Assembly (NCBI RefSeq): GCF_000380645.1
Contig: NZ_AQXZ01000011.1
Span: forward strand, 124,001 to 188,000
Source: Smaragdicoccus niigatensis DSM 44881 = NBRC 103563
GTDB lineage: Bacteria > Actinomycetota > Actinomycetes > Mycobacteriales > Mycobacteriaceae
DNA length: 64,000 bases
Direction: 5' to 3'
In this document: positions 42,254 to 51,903 of the stretch, piece after piece
Position numbering within the stretch: the stretch's first letter is position 1
Layout of the letters: each line of letters begins with the position of its first letter
The notes under the pieces: generated by a model
What the model saw: the letters and a program-made list of their open reading frames with translations, nothing else
Told to the model about the DNA's origin: nothing
The model's database searches: none
Position numbers and translations under genes: made by a program

Positions 42254-42760
42254 GTGGATATCTCCAAGATCAATGGGCTGCCGGCTCACCCCCTGCTCAT
42301 TCACGTCGTCGTCGTGATGGTGCCGCTGGCCGCAGTGCTTCTGTTGCTGTCTGTCGTGTGGCCGGCTGCGCGTCGAAAGCTCGGCATCATCACCCCGATC
42401 GCCGCGCTGATCGGACTGGCCTTTGTACCCGTCGCCCAGGAAGCCGGCGACGCCCTCGAACACAGCTTGCCGCACTCGGCTGTGATCGAACGTCACGCCG
42501 AGTACGGCGATCAGGTGCTCGTCGGCGCCTCGCTGTTGTTCGTATTCGCCGTGGCGTGGTGGACGATCCATCTTCCGGTCATCGCCGACCGCCTGCCCGG
42601 CGCAGCGGGCCGTCGTCCCACGTGGGTTCGATTGGCCGTCACCGTGCTCGCGGTGCTGTCGATCGGATCGGCGACGCTGGCGACTGTGCAGGTCTACCAA
42701 GCCGGCGACACCGGTGCCCAATCCGCTTGGGGAGACGTTCAGATGACCAACGGAAAGTGA
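42254..42760 (+). CDS. DUF2231-type small membrane protein
   Basis: A 168-residue protein with four membrane helices (for example HPLLIHVVVVMVPLAAVLLL and VLVGASLLFVFAVAW). The LPAHPLLIHVVVVMVPLAA motif is the DUF2231 signature. Function unknown, but the family is often tied to redox or heme-handling genes. GTG 42254 follows GAAAGG by seven bases; ATG 42236 is possible. The upstream repeat may control it. Confidence 0.78.
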   Translation: MDISKINGLPAHPLLIHVVVVMVPLAAVLLLLSVVWPAARRKLGIITPIAALIGLAFVPVAQEAGDALEHSLPHSAVIERHAEYGDQVLVGASLLFVFAVAWWTIHLPVIADRLPGAAGRRPTWVRLAVTVLAVLSIGSATLATVQVYQAGDTGAQSAWGDVQMTNGK

Positions 42761-42837
42761 TCAGAAGCGGGTCGCAGCACGCTGATTCGATGCTGTGTCG
42801 CAGCTCAGTGCGCATGCGACCCGCTCCGACTACCGAG

Positions 42838-42843
42838 TAGGCT
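42838..42843 (+). promoter_or_regulatory. Putative -10 box TAGGCT of a leaderless wzm transcript
   Basis: TAGGCT plus eight bases leads to the GTG at 42852. Confidence 0.4.
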
Positions 42844-42851
42844 CGCTTTTC

Positions 42852-43718
42852 GTGCCGGTAGCCTCCGCCTCGAACGCTGAACCCGACGAGATCGTCAACG
42901 ACTCGTTCACGTTCAAGCGTGCTTTCAAAGATCTTCGAGATGGCTTTGGCCAACGCGAATTGTGGTTGTCGCTGGGCTGGCAGGACATCAAGCAGAAGTA
43001 CCGCCGATCCGTCCTCGGGCCGTTCTGGATCACGCTGGCGACCGGTGTTCAGGCCGCCGCGATGGGGTTCCTGTACTCGGCGCTCTTCAAGCTCGACGTC
43101 GTCGACTTCCTGCCGTACGTCACCGTCGGCCTGATCGTCTGGAATCTGATCTCCGCGGCGATCACCGACGGCTCCGAGGTGTTCATCGCAAACGAGGGCC
43201 TCATCAAGCAGCTCCCCTCGGCGTTGAGCGTGCATGTCTACCGGCTGGTGTGGCGACAACTCCTGCTGTTCGCGCACAACTTCGTCATCTACTTCGTGCT
43301 GCTCATCGTTCTCGGAACGTGGCGCAATCTGCACTTCTCCGTGCTGCTTGCGGTCCCGGCGATGGCGCTGATCGCACTCAACGTCATCTGGGCGTCCCTG
43401 GTGATCGGCATCTTCTCCACACGCTTCCGCGATATCGCGCCCATTATGCAGAGCCTGACGCTGCTGCTGTTCGTCCTGACTCCGATCTTCTGGACGACGA
43501 AGAGCCTGCACAACCAGGGCGGTTCGATGTCCGAGCGCGCCAAGCTCGCCGAACTGAACCCGCTGTTCCACTACCTCGAGATCATCCGCGGGCCGCTCAT
43601 CGGCGAGCATGTGGCCGCGTACCACTGGTACATCGTCATCGTGATCACGGTGGTGGGGTGGCTGCTGGCTCTCTTGTCCATGAAGAAGTTCCGCTCACGC
43701 GTTCCGTACTGGGTCTAG
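42852..43718 (+). CDS. wzm: Galactan ABC exporter permease Wzm
   Basis: A 288-residue ABC-2-type permease with six membrane helices. The start SFTFKRAFKDLRDGFGQREL and SLGWQDIKQKYRRSVLGPFW are the conserved cytoplasmic N-terminal motif of Wzm exporters. In mycobacteria Wzm/Wzt (Rv3783/Rv3781) moves the lipid-linked galactan of arabinogalactan to the outside. It is followed by wzt after 24 bases. GTG 42852 is supported by TAGGCT eight bases upstream; an earlier GTG at 42795 would add 19 residues. Confidence 0.9.
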   Translation: MPVASASNAEPDEIVNDSFTFKRAFKDLRDGFGQRELWLSLGWQDIKQKYRRSVLGPFWITLATGVQAAAMGFLYSALFKLDVVDFLPYVTVGLIVWNLISAAITDGSEVFIANEGLIKQLPSALSVHVYRLVWRQLLLFAHNFVIYFVLLIVLGTWRNLHFSVLLAVPAMALIALNVIWASLVIGIFSTRFRDIAPIMQSLTLLLFVLTPIFWTTKSLHNQGGSMSERAKLAELNPLFHYLEIIRGPLIGEHVAAYHWYIVIVITVVGWLLALLSMKKFRSRVPYWV

Positions 43719-43742
43719 GGCACAGGGTTTAAGGGTCACTAC

Positions 43743-44531
43743 ATGGTCAGCATCGAAACCCGCGACGCGTGGGTCGAATTCCCGATCTTCGACGCCAAGG
43801 CGCGGTCGCTGAAGAAGGCCTTCCTCGGAAAGGCGGGCGGCGCGATCGGCCGCAACTCCTCCGACGTCGTCGTCGTGGAAGCGCTGCGCGAAATCAACCT
43901 CGACCTCAAGACCGGCGACCGCATCGGCCTCGTCGGACACAACGGCGCGGGTAAGTCGACGCTGTTGCGTCTACTCAGCGGAATCTACGAGCCCTCCCGC
44001 GGAAGCGCCAAGATCGAGGGCCGCGTCGCCCCCGTGTTCGACCTCGGTGTCGGCATGGACCCCGAGATCTCCGGCTTCGAGAACATCGTCATCCGCGGTC
44101 TGTTCCTTGGCCAGACACGCAAGCAGATGATGGCGAAGATCGACGAGATCGCCGACTTCACCGAACTCGGCGAGTACCTCAACATGCCGTTGCGCACGTA
44201 TTCGACCGGTATGCGGATCCGCCTCGCCATGGGTGTCGTGACCAGCATCGACCCCGAGATCCTGCTGCTCGACGAGGGACTCGGCGCCGTCGACGCGGAA
44301 TTCATGAAGAAGGCCCGCACCCGGCTCGAATCCCTGGTCGAACGTTCCGGCATGCTCGTGTTCGCATCGCACTCGAACGAGTTCCTCGCCCAACTGTGTG
44401 ACACCGCGATCTGGATCGACCACGGCCGCATCCGGATGACCGACCGGGTCGACAAGGTCGTCGAAGCCTACGAAGGTCATGACGCGGGCGAGCACGTGCG
44501 CACGATCATGCGAGAACTGGGCAAGCTCTGA
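43743..44531 (+). CDS. wzt: Galactan ABC exporter ATPase Wzt
   Basis: A 262-residue ABC ATPase. It has Walker A GLVGHNGAGKSTLLR, signature YSTGMRIRLAMG (STG in place of LSGG, as in Wzt-type ATPases), Walker B ILLLDEGLGAVDAEF and switch histidine SHSNE. With Wzm it exports lipid-linked galactan. It lacks the C-terminal glycan-recognition domain of O9a-type Wzt, as in mycobacterial Rv3781. Its stop overlaps the next start (TGATG). Confidence 0.9.
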   Translation: MVSIETRDAWVEFPIFDAKARSLKKAFLGKAGGAIGRNSSDVVVVEALREINLDLKTGDRIGLVGHNGAGKSTLLRLLSGIYEPSRGSAKIEGRVAPVFDLGVGMDPEISGFENIVIRGLFLGQTRKQMMAKIDEIADFTELGEYLNMPLRTYSTGMRIRLAMGVVTSIDPEILLLDEGLGAVDAEFMKKARTRLESLVERSGMLVFASHSNEFLAQLCDTAIWIDHGRIRMTDRVDKVVEAYEGHDAGEHVRTIMRELGKL

Positions 44532-45418
44532 TGCCGGACACCGTTATTGCCGTCGTCGTCACGCACAAGCGGATCGACTATCTGCGCAATTCGCTCGAGG
44601 TTCTGACGACGCAGTCACGTCCGATCGACCACCTGATCGTCGTCGACAACGCCTCCGAGGACGACGTCAAGGAGCTCGTCGAATCGCAGCCGGGCGCGGT
44701 CACCTACCTCGGTTCGAAGCACAATCTCGGCGGTGGCGGCGGTTTCGCGCTGGGCATGCTGCACGCGTTGGCGCTCGGCGCGGACTGGGTCTGGCTCGCC
44801 GACGACGATGGCCGTCCCGAAGGCCCCGAGGTGCTCGCGACGCTGTTGGCCTGCGCCGAGAAGTATTCGCTCGACGAGGTCTCCCCGGTCGTGTGCGACA
44901 TCGACGAACCGGACCGACTCGCCTTCCCGCTACGCCGTGGCGTCGTGTGGCGCCGCTTCCGGTCCGAACTCGGCGAGGAGGACTTCCTGCCGGGGATCGC
45001 CTCGCTCTTCAACGGAGCGGTGTTCTCGGCATCGGCGATCGACTCGGTCGGCGTCCCGGATCTGCGCCTGTTCATCCGCGGCGACGAGGTCGAGGTTCAC
45101 CGCCGTTTGGTTCGGTCCGGGCTCGAATTCGGCACCTGTCTGCAGACCGCCTACCTCCACCCGAACGGCGCGGACGAGTTCAAACCGATCCTCGGTGGCC
45201 GCATGCACGCGCAGTATCCGGACAACGAGACGAAGCGGTTCTTCACGTACCGCAACCGCGGCTACATCATGAGCCAGCCCGGCATGCGCACGCTCTACCT
45301 GCAGGAATGGCTCCGCTTCGGGTGGTTCTTCCTCTTCACCAAGCGCGACATCAAGGGTCTGCGCGAGTGGCTGACGCTGCGCAAGCAGGGTCGTTTGGAA
45401 CGCTTCCGCCGACCCTGA
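44531..45418 (+). CDS. glfT1: Galactofuranosyltransferase GlfT1
   Basis: A 295-residue GT2 enzyme that adds the first galactofuranose units to the decaprenyl-linked rhamnosyl linker of arabinogalactan. GT-A motifs: VVVTHKRIDYLRNSLEVLTT start, VWLADDDGRPEGPE with the metal-binding DDD, and LFIRGDEVEVHRRL. Its overlap with wzt (TGATG) and the next wzm/wzt place it in the galactan operon, as in M. tuberculosis Rv3782. It ends directly against the convergent glfT2 stop. Confidence 0.9.
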   Translation: MPDTVIAVVVTHKRIDYLRNSLEVLTTQSRPIDHLIVVDNASEDDVKELVESQPGAVTYLGSKHNLGGGGGFALGMLHALALGADWVWLADDDGRPEGPEVLATLLACAEKYSLDEVSPVVCDIDEPDRLAFPLRRGVVWRRFRSELGEEDFLPGIASLFNGAVFSASAIDSVGVPDLRLFIRGDEVEVHRRLVRSGLEFGTCLQTAYLHPNGADEFKPILGGRMHAQYPDNETKRFFTYRNRGYIMSQPGMRTLYLQEWLRFGWFFLFTKRDIKGLREWLTLRKQGRLERFRRP

Positions 45419-47254
45419 TTACTCGCCGGGGTGGAAAAGGTGCGTCCACGCATCTGCGCTGGTCAGCTGGGGCAAGGCGTCGCGGTATTGCTGCTTGACC
45501 TCGCCTGCCCGACGCCGAAGCTGCCAGCTGACCTTCGCCGTCCGCTTGAAGAGCCGAGCCGCCGTCTCCTTGTCGCGGCGGAGAACGCGCACGCCCTTCT
45601 GCGAAGCGTCGGTCACGATGGCGTTGTCGAAGTTCGCGACGTACCACCAGCGAGCGTCGTGCGCAGGAATCGAGACCGGTCTCCGTTGCGCCCGGCCGAG
45701 GTACTGGTAGACGATCCGCTTCGCGCGAACGAGGCCGATCTTGTCCGGGTTCGGAGCGGCAGGCATTCGCGTGATCTCGGTATGCGGGTTGCTGTCCGCA
45801 CCCGCCTGATCGGCCGGCACGATTTTCGTGTCCGAGTACGGTTCCCGCAGCTCACGCAGCACTTTCAGCTTTGAGGTTCCGCCGTCGACCAGCACGGACG
45901 GGCCGGCGAGGAAATCCTCGACCGCGAGAAGCAGCGTTTCTGCCAAGCCGTACTGCATCGACGAAACGAACTCTGCGATCCGGTTGAACACCCAGCCGGA
46001 CCAGTACTTCGCGTCGAACTCGGTGTACAGCGACTGCACGATGAGCCCGTTCCGCCAGGCGAAATATCGGCTCCAGTCGTTGTAGTCCTTGAGGTGGAAG
46101 TCGGCGTGCCAGACTCCCGCGTTCGGCAGGGTGACCGTCGGGAAGCCGGCGCGACGAGCGCGGATGCCGTATTCGATGTCGTCCCACTGGAAGAACATCG
46201 GCATCGAATAGCCCAGCTGCAGCACGGCCTCGGGTGGGAGCAGGCACGACCACCAGCCGTTCCAGCCCGCATCCACGCGCAGGTCCTGATGCTTGGTCAG
46301 TGCGTTGAGCCCCGCCTTGCCGCCGGGCGACAGGCGACCGCCCTCGATCGTTCCGACGTCCTCCCACTCTCCGGTGATGTGGACGCGGTACGTCTCGGAC
46401 AGCAGCAACATCTGCGCGCCGACCAGCATGGGCCGCGTCGTGAAGTTCGCGAAGGAGTTGATCCGGAAGATCGACTCGGGGTCGCACAGGATGTCGTCGT
46501 CCATGACGATGATGTTGGTGTTGCACTCACCCGACGCCGTGAGCTCGTACATCCCGCGCGTGAAGCCGCCGGCACCGCCGAGGTTTGGCTGCGTGATGTA
46601 GTGCAGCTTCGATCCGAGGCGCGCCACGAGGTCGCTGAACCCGGCCTCGCCCTTGACCTGCTCGGTGCCCTGATCGACGACGTACACCGCATCGATCTGG
46701 CTCGTCACATAGGAATCGCTCGACAGTGCACTCGTGGTGACGACACAGTCCGCCGGGCGGTTATGCGTACAGATGACGACGCTCGCATTGCGCTCAACTC
46801 GCGCCGGTTGGGTCGCGAACCACTGGACGCCGCCGACGGTGACCGCCGCCGAATGCGCGGTGATGTCGAACCACAGGCCACCGCCATCGACGAAACGGTC
46901 GACGGCGAGTTCAAGTTCGTGCGTTCCGGACCCGGTGAGTCGCACTTCGCGGATCGGACGACCGCGCCCATTGGCGTCCGACGCGTTGACCTGGAGGAGG
47001 AGTTCGCCGCCCTCCGCGCACTCGTAGGCAAAGGACAGGACTACCGCGTTCAAACCCGTGTAGCGCTGCCAGTAGGACGCCGCGAATCTGCCGAAATAGG
47101 TATTGAGAGAAGCGGTTGCCCCGCGGCCGACGGTGATTTCGGTCCGGGAATTACGAATGTCGGCGTCGTCGGCTTTCACGTACATCGCCGTCACGACAGG
47201 TGGGCTACTCGGCGCGAAGTGCGTGCGCTGGATCAGCGTTCTGGCGTTATCCAT
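45419..47254 (-). CDS. glfT2: Galactofuranosyltransferase GlfT2
   Basis: A 611-residue bifunctional GT2 polymerase that extends the galactan chain with alternating beta-(1,5) and beta-(1,6) galactofuranose. The N-terminal beta-sandwich is about residues 1-155. The GT-A core carries SVVICTHNRPADC, IIVMDDDILCDPESI (DxD), FFQWDDIEYGIRARRAGF with the catalytic acids, and AGVWHADFHLKDY. The C-terminal helical domain ends the protein. It is on the opposite strand to glfT1 with no gap between stops. The ATG at 47254 has GAAGAG before it. Confidence 0.92.
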   Translation of the reverse strand: MDNARTLIQRTHFAPSSPPVVTAMYVKADDADIRNSRTEITVGRGATASLNTYFGRFAASYWQRYTGLNAVVLSFAYECAEGGELLLQVNASDANGRGRPIREVRLTGSGTHELELAVDRFVDGGGLWFDITAHSAAVTVGGVQWFATQPARVERNASVVICTHNRPADCVVTTSALSSDSYVTSQIDAVYVVDQGTEQVKGEAGFSDLVARLGSKLHYITQPNLGGAGGFTRGMYELTASGECNTNIIVMDDDILCDPESIFRINSFANFTTRPMLVGAQMLLLSETYRVHITGEWEDVGTIEGGRLSPGGKAGLNALTKHQDLRVDAGWNGWWSCLLPPEAVLQLGYSMPMFFQWDDIEYGIRARRAGFPTVTLPNAGVWHADFHLKDYNDWSRYFAWRNGLIVQSLYTEFDAKYWSGWVFNRIAEFVSSMQYGLAETLLLAVEDFLAGPSVLVDGGTSKLKVLRELREPYSDTKIVPADQAGADSNPHTEITRMPAAPNPDKIGLVRAKRIVYQYLGRAQRRPVSIPAHDARWWYVANFDNAIVTDASQKGVRVLRRDKETAARLFKRTAKVSWQLRRRAGEVKQQYRDALPQLTSADAWTHLFHPGE

Positions 47255-47285
47255 CGGCTCTTCTCCAGATCGATTCAAAGACTTC

Positions 47286-48353
<1,068 letters not shown>

Positions 48354-48362
48354 CTACCCCGC

Positions 48363-49226
48363 GTGCGCGGCATCATTCTGGCTGGCGGAACGGGATCTCG
48401 TCTGCACCCCGTGACCCGGGGCGTCAGCAAGCAACTCGTCCCCGTCTACGACAAGCCGATGATCTACTACCCGCTCTCGACCCTCATGCTGGCCGGCATC
48501 CGCGACACGCTCATCATCACCACTCCGGAGGATGCCCCGGCGTTCCAGCGACTGCTCGGTGACGGCTCGCAGTTCGGCGTCCGCCTCACCTATGCCGTTC
48601 AGGAGAAGCCGAACGGACTGGCGCAGGCGTTCGTCCTCGGCGCCGATCACATCGGTGCCGACTCGGTCGCACTCATCCTGGGCGACAACATCTTCTACGG
48701 TGCAGGCCTCGGAACTCGCCTGCACCGGTTCAGCGAGCTGCATGGCGCACGCATCTTCGCCTACCGGGTCAAGGACCCGACGGCCTACGGTGTCGTCGAG
48801 TTCGACAGTCAACAGCGGGTCCTGTCGGTCGAAGAGAAGCCGACCGATCCGAAGTCCCAGTACGCCGTGCCCGGCCTGTACTTCTATGACAACGACGTCC
48901 TGGAGATCGCGCACCGCCTGAAGCCATCGGCGCGTGGCGAGTACGAGATCACCGACGTCAACAAGGCCTACCTGGAGGCCGGCTCGCTCTATGTAGAGGT
49001 GCTGCCGCGTGGTACGGCCTGGCTCGACACCGGAACGTTCGATCAGCTGCTCGACGCGTCCAACTATGTGCGCACCATCGAACAGCGCGTCGGCCTGCGC
49101 ATCGGAGCGCCGGAGGAAGTCGCGTGGCGCTGTGGCTACATCGATGACGACCAATTGCGGGCGCTCGCCGAACCGCAGGTGAAGTCCGGCTACGGGACGT
49201 ATCTGCTCGACCTATTGGATCAGTGA
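48363..49226 (+). CDS. rmlA: Glucose-1-phosphate thymidylyltransferase RmlA
   Basis: A 287-residue nucleotidyltransferase that makes dTDP-glucose. Motifs: [20 protein letters not shown] with the G-x-G-T/S-R signature, [35 protein letters not shown] with metal aspartates, and [23 protein letters not shown] 48363 begins the first strand. It is followed after eight bases by rmlC, so the two are cotranscribed, divergent from rmlB. Confidence 0.93.
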   Translation: MRGIILAGGTGSRLHPVTRGVSKQLVPVYDKPMIYYPLSTLMLAGIRDTLIITTPEDAPAFQRLLGDGSQFGVRLTYAVQEKPNGLAQAFVLGADHIGADSVALILGDNIFYGAGLGTRLHRFSELHGARIFAYRVKDPTAYGVVEFDSQQRVLSVEEKPTDPKSQYAVPGLYFYDNDVLEIAHRLKPSARGEYEITDVNKAYLEAGSLYVEVLPRGTAWLDTGTFDQLLDASNYVRTIEQRVGLRIGAPEEVAWRCGYIDDDQLRALAEPQVKSGYGTYLLDLLDQ

Positions 49227-49234
49227 GGAGACCG

Positions 49235-49822
49235 GTGGAGGTTCGACCGCTTGCGATCGACGGTGCCTGGGAGTTCACGCCGCGACAGTTCGGCGATGCC
49301 CGCGGGCTCTTCCTCGAATGGTTCAAGTCGACCGCCTTTCGCGAGGCGACCGGACGCGACCTCGACCTTCGCCAGGCGAACTGCTCGGTCTCGACTGCCG
49401 GCACACTCCGCGGCATCCACTACACGCAGAACCCGCCCGGGCAGGCCAAGTACGTGACCTGCGTGCGCGGGGCCGTGCTCGACGTGATCGTCGACCTCCG
49501 CGTCGGCTCTCCCACGTTCGGTCGGTGGGACACCGTCCTCCTCGACGACCGCGACCGCCGCGTCGCCTTCCTGAGTGAAGGACTCGGACACGGATTCCTC
49601 GCGCTCGAAGACCATGCGACCGTCATCTACCTGTGCGACCTGGAGTACACCCCCGCGCTCGATGGTGAGGTGAACCCGCTCGACCCCGCGATCGGAATCG
49701 AGTGGCCGACGGTCGGGACCGACGGCTCGGCATTGCAATTCACGTTGTCGGCGAAGGACACCGCCGCCCCGACTCTCGAAGAGGCCCAGGCGGCGGGGAA
49801 GCTGCCGGCCCACCTCCCTTAA
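49235..49822 (+). CDS. rmlC: dTDP-4-dehydrorhamnose 3,5-epimerase RmlC
   Basis: A 195-residue cupin-fold epimerase for the third step of dTDP-rhamnose synthesis. The catalytic histidine lies in STAGTLRGIHYTQNPPGQAK, and the partner region is SEGLGHGFLALEDHATVIY. GTG 49235 follows GAGGAG by five bases. A strong hairpin lies right after the stop. rmlD is not present in the window. Confidence 0.92.
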   Translation: MEVRPLAIDGAWEFTPRQFGDARGLFLEWFKSTAFREATGRDLDLRQANCSVSTAGTLRGIHYTQNPPGQAKYVTCVRGAVLDVIVDLRVGSPTFGRWDTVLLDDRDRRVAFLSEGLGHGFLALEDHATVIYLCDLEYTPALDGEVNPLDPAIGIEWPTVGTDGSALQFTLSAKDTAAPTLEEAQAAGKLPAHLP

Positions 49823-49826
49823 CGGA

Positions 49827-49867
49827 AAGGCAGGATTCTCCGCGATGTGCGCGGAAAATCCTGCCTT
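49827..49867. terminator. Hairpin terminator after rmlC
   Basis: AAGGCAGGATTCTCCGCG pairs with CGCGGAAAATCCTGCCTT across a short loop, then a short T-rich tract. It lies between rmlC and the convergent DUF4282 gene and can serve both. Confidence 0.65.
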
Positions 49868-49886
49868 CTCGTACGTCTTGGCGGGG

Positions 49887-50447
49887 TCAGCGCCGCGCGC
49901 GACTCCGCGCCGCCTGCTTCTGCGGCTTCCAGAACGTCACGGCCCGCATGCCCGCGGCCATCGTGTTGACCGGTGTGACGACGTCTTCCAAGGTGTTGTG
50001 CAGTCCGTCCGCGATCCGCAACACGTGGGTGATGTTCTGGCCGATGAGCGACAGCATCAACAGGAATTCGAGGAAAACGCGGATCGTCGCGACGCCCGCC
50101 AGCACGATGAACGGCACACACGGGACGTAGACGAGGCCCCACATCACGGAGTAGTTGAAGATCAGCACTCCGATAGCCAACGGTACGCCGACCGCCGCAC
50201 CCGCTCCCATGAGATAGACGGCCGGCAGGATCCGGCGCGTTGCGATCTGCCGAAAGTGCACGTCCATCAGCGACTCGATACCCGCGGCGACGAGCGCGCG
50301 GTTGTTCGCACGGCGACGGCGTGGCAAGTCGGGAACAGGGGCCGGGTACCTCTGCCAACCGCCGTGATCGCAAGGCGTATCGGCGAATACAGAGTCGAGG
50401 TCGTCGGGCGCGCTGGCAACGGACATAAGCGAAATCTTCTGGCACAT
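49887..50447 (-). CDS. Putative DUF4282-like membrane protein
   Basis: A 186-residue protein. The N-terminal ~60 residues are soluble and contain HGGWQRYPAPVPDLPRRRR; the rest holds two membrane helices (ILPAVYLMGAGAAVGVPLAI and VPFIVLAGVATIRVFLEFLL) and LSLIGQNITHVLRIAD, which fit a DUF4282-like membrane protein. The ATG has GAGGAA with a six-base gap. A 419-base regulatory region separates it from the divergent gene at 50866. Function unknown. Confidence 0.7.
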   Translation of the reverse strand: MCQKISLMSVASAPDDLDSVFADTPCDHGGWQRYPAPVPDLPRRRRANNRALVAAGIESLMDVHFRQIATRRILPAVYLMGAGAAVGVPLAIGVLIFNYSVMWGLVYVPCVPFIVLAGVATIRVFLEFLLMLSLIGQNITHVLRIADGLHNTLEDVVTPVNTMAAGMRAVTFWKPQKQAARSRARR

Positions 50448-50563
50448 GTGGGATTCCTCACGCGCGTGACGCTCCCAACGTCTCAAGGCGTTATCCGGCC
50501 GAGTCCGGATCTCGATCTTGAAGATTCGCCGGTCAGCACCCGCCTGTCGGCTTGGCTTCCACG

Positions 50564-50580
50564 TAACGGTCTCGTAACCT
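50564..50580. promoter_or_regulatory. Candidate direct-repeat operator GTAACG-N5-GTAACC
   Basis: Two six-base half-sites are spaced 11 bases apart, one helix turn. The layout resembles boxes described for the actinobacterial response regulator MtrA. It lies 117 bases upstream of the DUF4282 gene. Confidence 0.35.
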
Positions 50581-50788
50581 TCCGTAGGCCTGCCTGTCAT
50601 CCCAATCTGGCCCGCAAACATCAAGATTCGGCAACAATGATCTTGTCGGCCAGCGGGTCGGGATGGCAGGTTACCCCTCCAATCTCGACGCGCTCTTCGC
50701 GATGTCTGGGGTTTTCCTGGCAACTGGCTACCCGATGGCAACATCACACCAGTCCGGAAAAAAGGAAGATCATTTTTCCAACGAGGCT

Positions 50789-50806
50789 GTAACGGTCTCG
50801 TAGCAT
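50789..50806 (+). promoter_or_regulatory. Second direct-repeat copy fused to a -10 box TAGCAT
   Basis: GTAACGGTCTCGTA recurs here and runs into TAGCAT (50801-50806), which is six bases before the ATG of the mini-ORF at 50813. A protein on this repeat would block or activate that promoter. Confidence 0.42.
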
Positions 50807-50812
50807 CGTGCG

Positions 50813-50848
50813 ATGTGTCAGGTGGAATACCCCACCGAGACCCAGTAA
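50813..50848 (+). CDS. Leaderless 11-residue upstream mini-ORF (MCQVEYPTETQ)
   Basis: An ATG six bases after TAGCAT opens an 11-codon ORF that ends at TAA 50846-50848. The AAGGGAGA ribosome site of the next gene starts 5 bases after it. It could work as an attenuating leader peptide; a cysteine and a tyrosine are present, as in cysteine-sensing leader peptides. This is inference from layout only. Confidence 0.4.
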   Translation: MCQVEYPTETQ

Positions 50849-50865
50849 GACGAAGGGAGACTCAA

Positions 50866-51342
50866 GTGCGCACGACGCCAGTAACCCCCTCGGCCAGCGT
50901 CCTTGCAGCATCTGCGCAGGCCTACGCCCAGAAGGGCTGGTTGGTGTCGGAAACCTCGAACGGGATCTCGCTGGTTACGGACAACAATGTCTGCGGCATC
51001 GAGGTTGACGAGACGGTTGCCGATCAGGTTTCTGTTTACCTTCGCGCAAACAAGCTCACCGGCCCGGTCATCGAACTGCCAGGTGCTGAGCGGCGCATCG
51101 TATTCCTCGCAACCGGAGTCAGCAAGGCGAGTCGCGCTCTTGACGCTCTTCGCGAGTTCGGAGCCACGATCCACGCTGAAGGCGCAAGCCTTCCCCTCCC
51201 GCCGACCAAGATGATCGCTGGATGCGCTCGCTGGGTCGTCGCACCGGAGGAGTGCAGCTGGGTACCGCCAGTCGTAGCAATCTCGGCCGCATTGCGCGCC
51301 GTCCGCGTTCAGCCGGGCAAGCTCGCCCGCGTCGCGTCCTAA
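50866..51342 (+). CDS. Conserved hypothetical protein (prim-pol-like N-terminal motif)
   Basis: A 158-residue protein with no membrane helix. The N-terminus AASAQAYAQKGWLVSETSNG resembles the first helix-strand of primase-polymerase-type domains, but the catalytic residues are not evident, so the relation is weak. Other segments include NVCGIEVDETVADQVSVYL. GTG 50866 follows AAGGGAGA by five bases. It is preceded by a leaderless mini-ORF. Function unknown. Confidence 0.65.
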   Translation: MRTTPVTPSASVLAASAQAYAQKGWLVSETSNGISLVTDNNVCGIEVDETVADQVSVYLRANKLTGPVIELPGAERRIVFLATGVSKASRALDALREFGATIHAEGASLPLPPTKMIAGCARWVVAPEECSWVPPVVAISAALRAVRVQPGKLARVAS

Positions 51343-51390
51343 GTTTATTTTTTTGACCTGATCAACCGGATCACAACTCAACGCTCCACG

Positions 51391-51416
51391 GGCGGAACCC
51401 ACAAGGTTCCGCCTTT
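51391..51416 (+). terminator. Hairpin terminator after the gene at 50866
   Basis: GGCGGAACC pairs with GGTTCCGCC across a five-base loop, followed by TTT. It lies between convergent genes. Confidence 0.65.
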
Positions 51417-51446
51417 GGCGTATCCGGGGTCAGAAGCCCCCCGAAG

Positions 51447-51896
51447 TCATGAAATCCGGAAGATCACCGTCCTCTGCACGATGAAGTTGATGACCGTCGC
51501 CGTTCCCTGCGCAATCACGAAGGCGAACGGGATGCGCCACCACTGATCCGGCAGGGTCTGGTACATGATCCAGTTGAGCCCGACCTGCACCGCGAAGGTC
51601 AGCGCGTAGAGAACGATGACCGCGATGAAGCGGGATCGGCTCGGTTCGGCCTGGAACGTCCACCGGCGATTGATCACGTACGCCGTCGTGGTGCCGGCGA
51701 TGAAGCTCAACGACTTGGCGACGTTGACGTGCAGGCCGGCGGAATAGAGCGCGACATACAGACCGAAGTCGACGATCGCGGACAGTCCACCCGTGAGCGT
51801 GAACCGGATGATCTGGGTCTTCAGATCGACGTCGGTTCCACCAGGTTCGTCGACAAGCGGCAACTCCGCAGGTAGCGGCAGGTGCGGCTGTGTCAC
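51447..51896 (-). CDS. GtrA-family protein (Rv3789-like)
   Basis: A 149-residue protein with four membrane helices and the GtrA pattern (IRFTLTGGLSAIVDFGLYVA; INRRWTFQAEPSRSRF). GtrA-like proteins help move or anchor lipid-linked sugars; the M. tuberculosis homologue Rv3789 is linked to arabinan synthesis and lies beside dprE1. The GTG at 51896 is supported by TACATT seven bases upstream; TTG 51905 is an alternative. Confidence 0.85.
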   Translation of the reverse strand: MTQPHLPLPAELPLVDEPGGTDVDLKTQIIRFTLTGGLSAIVDFGLYVALYSAGLHVNVAKSLSFIAGTTTAYVINRRWTFQAEPSRSRFIAVIVLYALTFAVQVGLNWIMYQTLPDQWWRIPFAFVIAQGTATVINFIVQRTVIFRIS

Positions 51897-51903
51897 AACA
51901 CCC

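Larger units (their letters stand above)
50448..50865. other. 419-base intergenic region with repeats, promoter and mini-ORF
   Basis: The region between the divergent DUF4282 and 50866 genes contains a 12-base palindrome TCACGCGCGTGA (50458-50469), two copies of GTAACGGTCTCGTA (50564-50577 and 50789-50802), and a leaderless mini-ORF. I see no longer gene in it. Confidence 0.5.

Noticed and set aside
38468-42721. A 1417-codon open frame on the minus strand
   Set aside because: Only the part up to 40480 is GH15 trehalase. The rest is antisense to the quinone oxidoreductase, bpa and DUF2231 genes and is open because of high GC.
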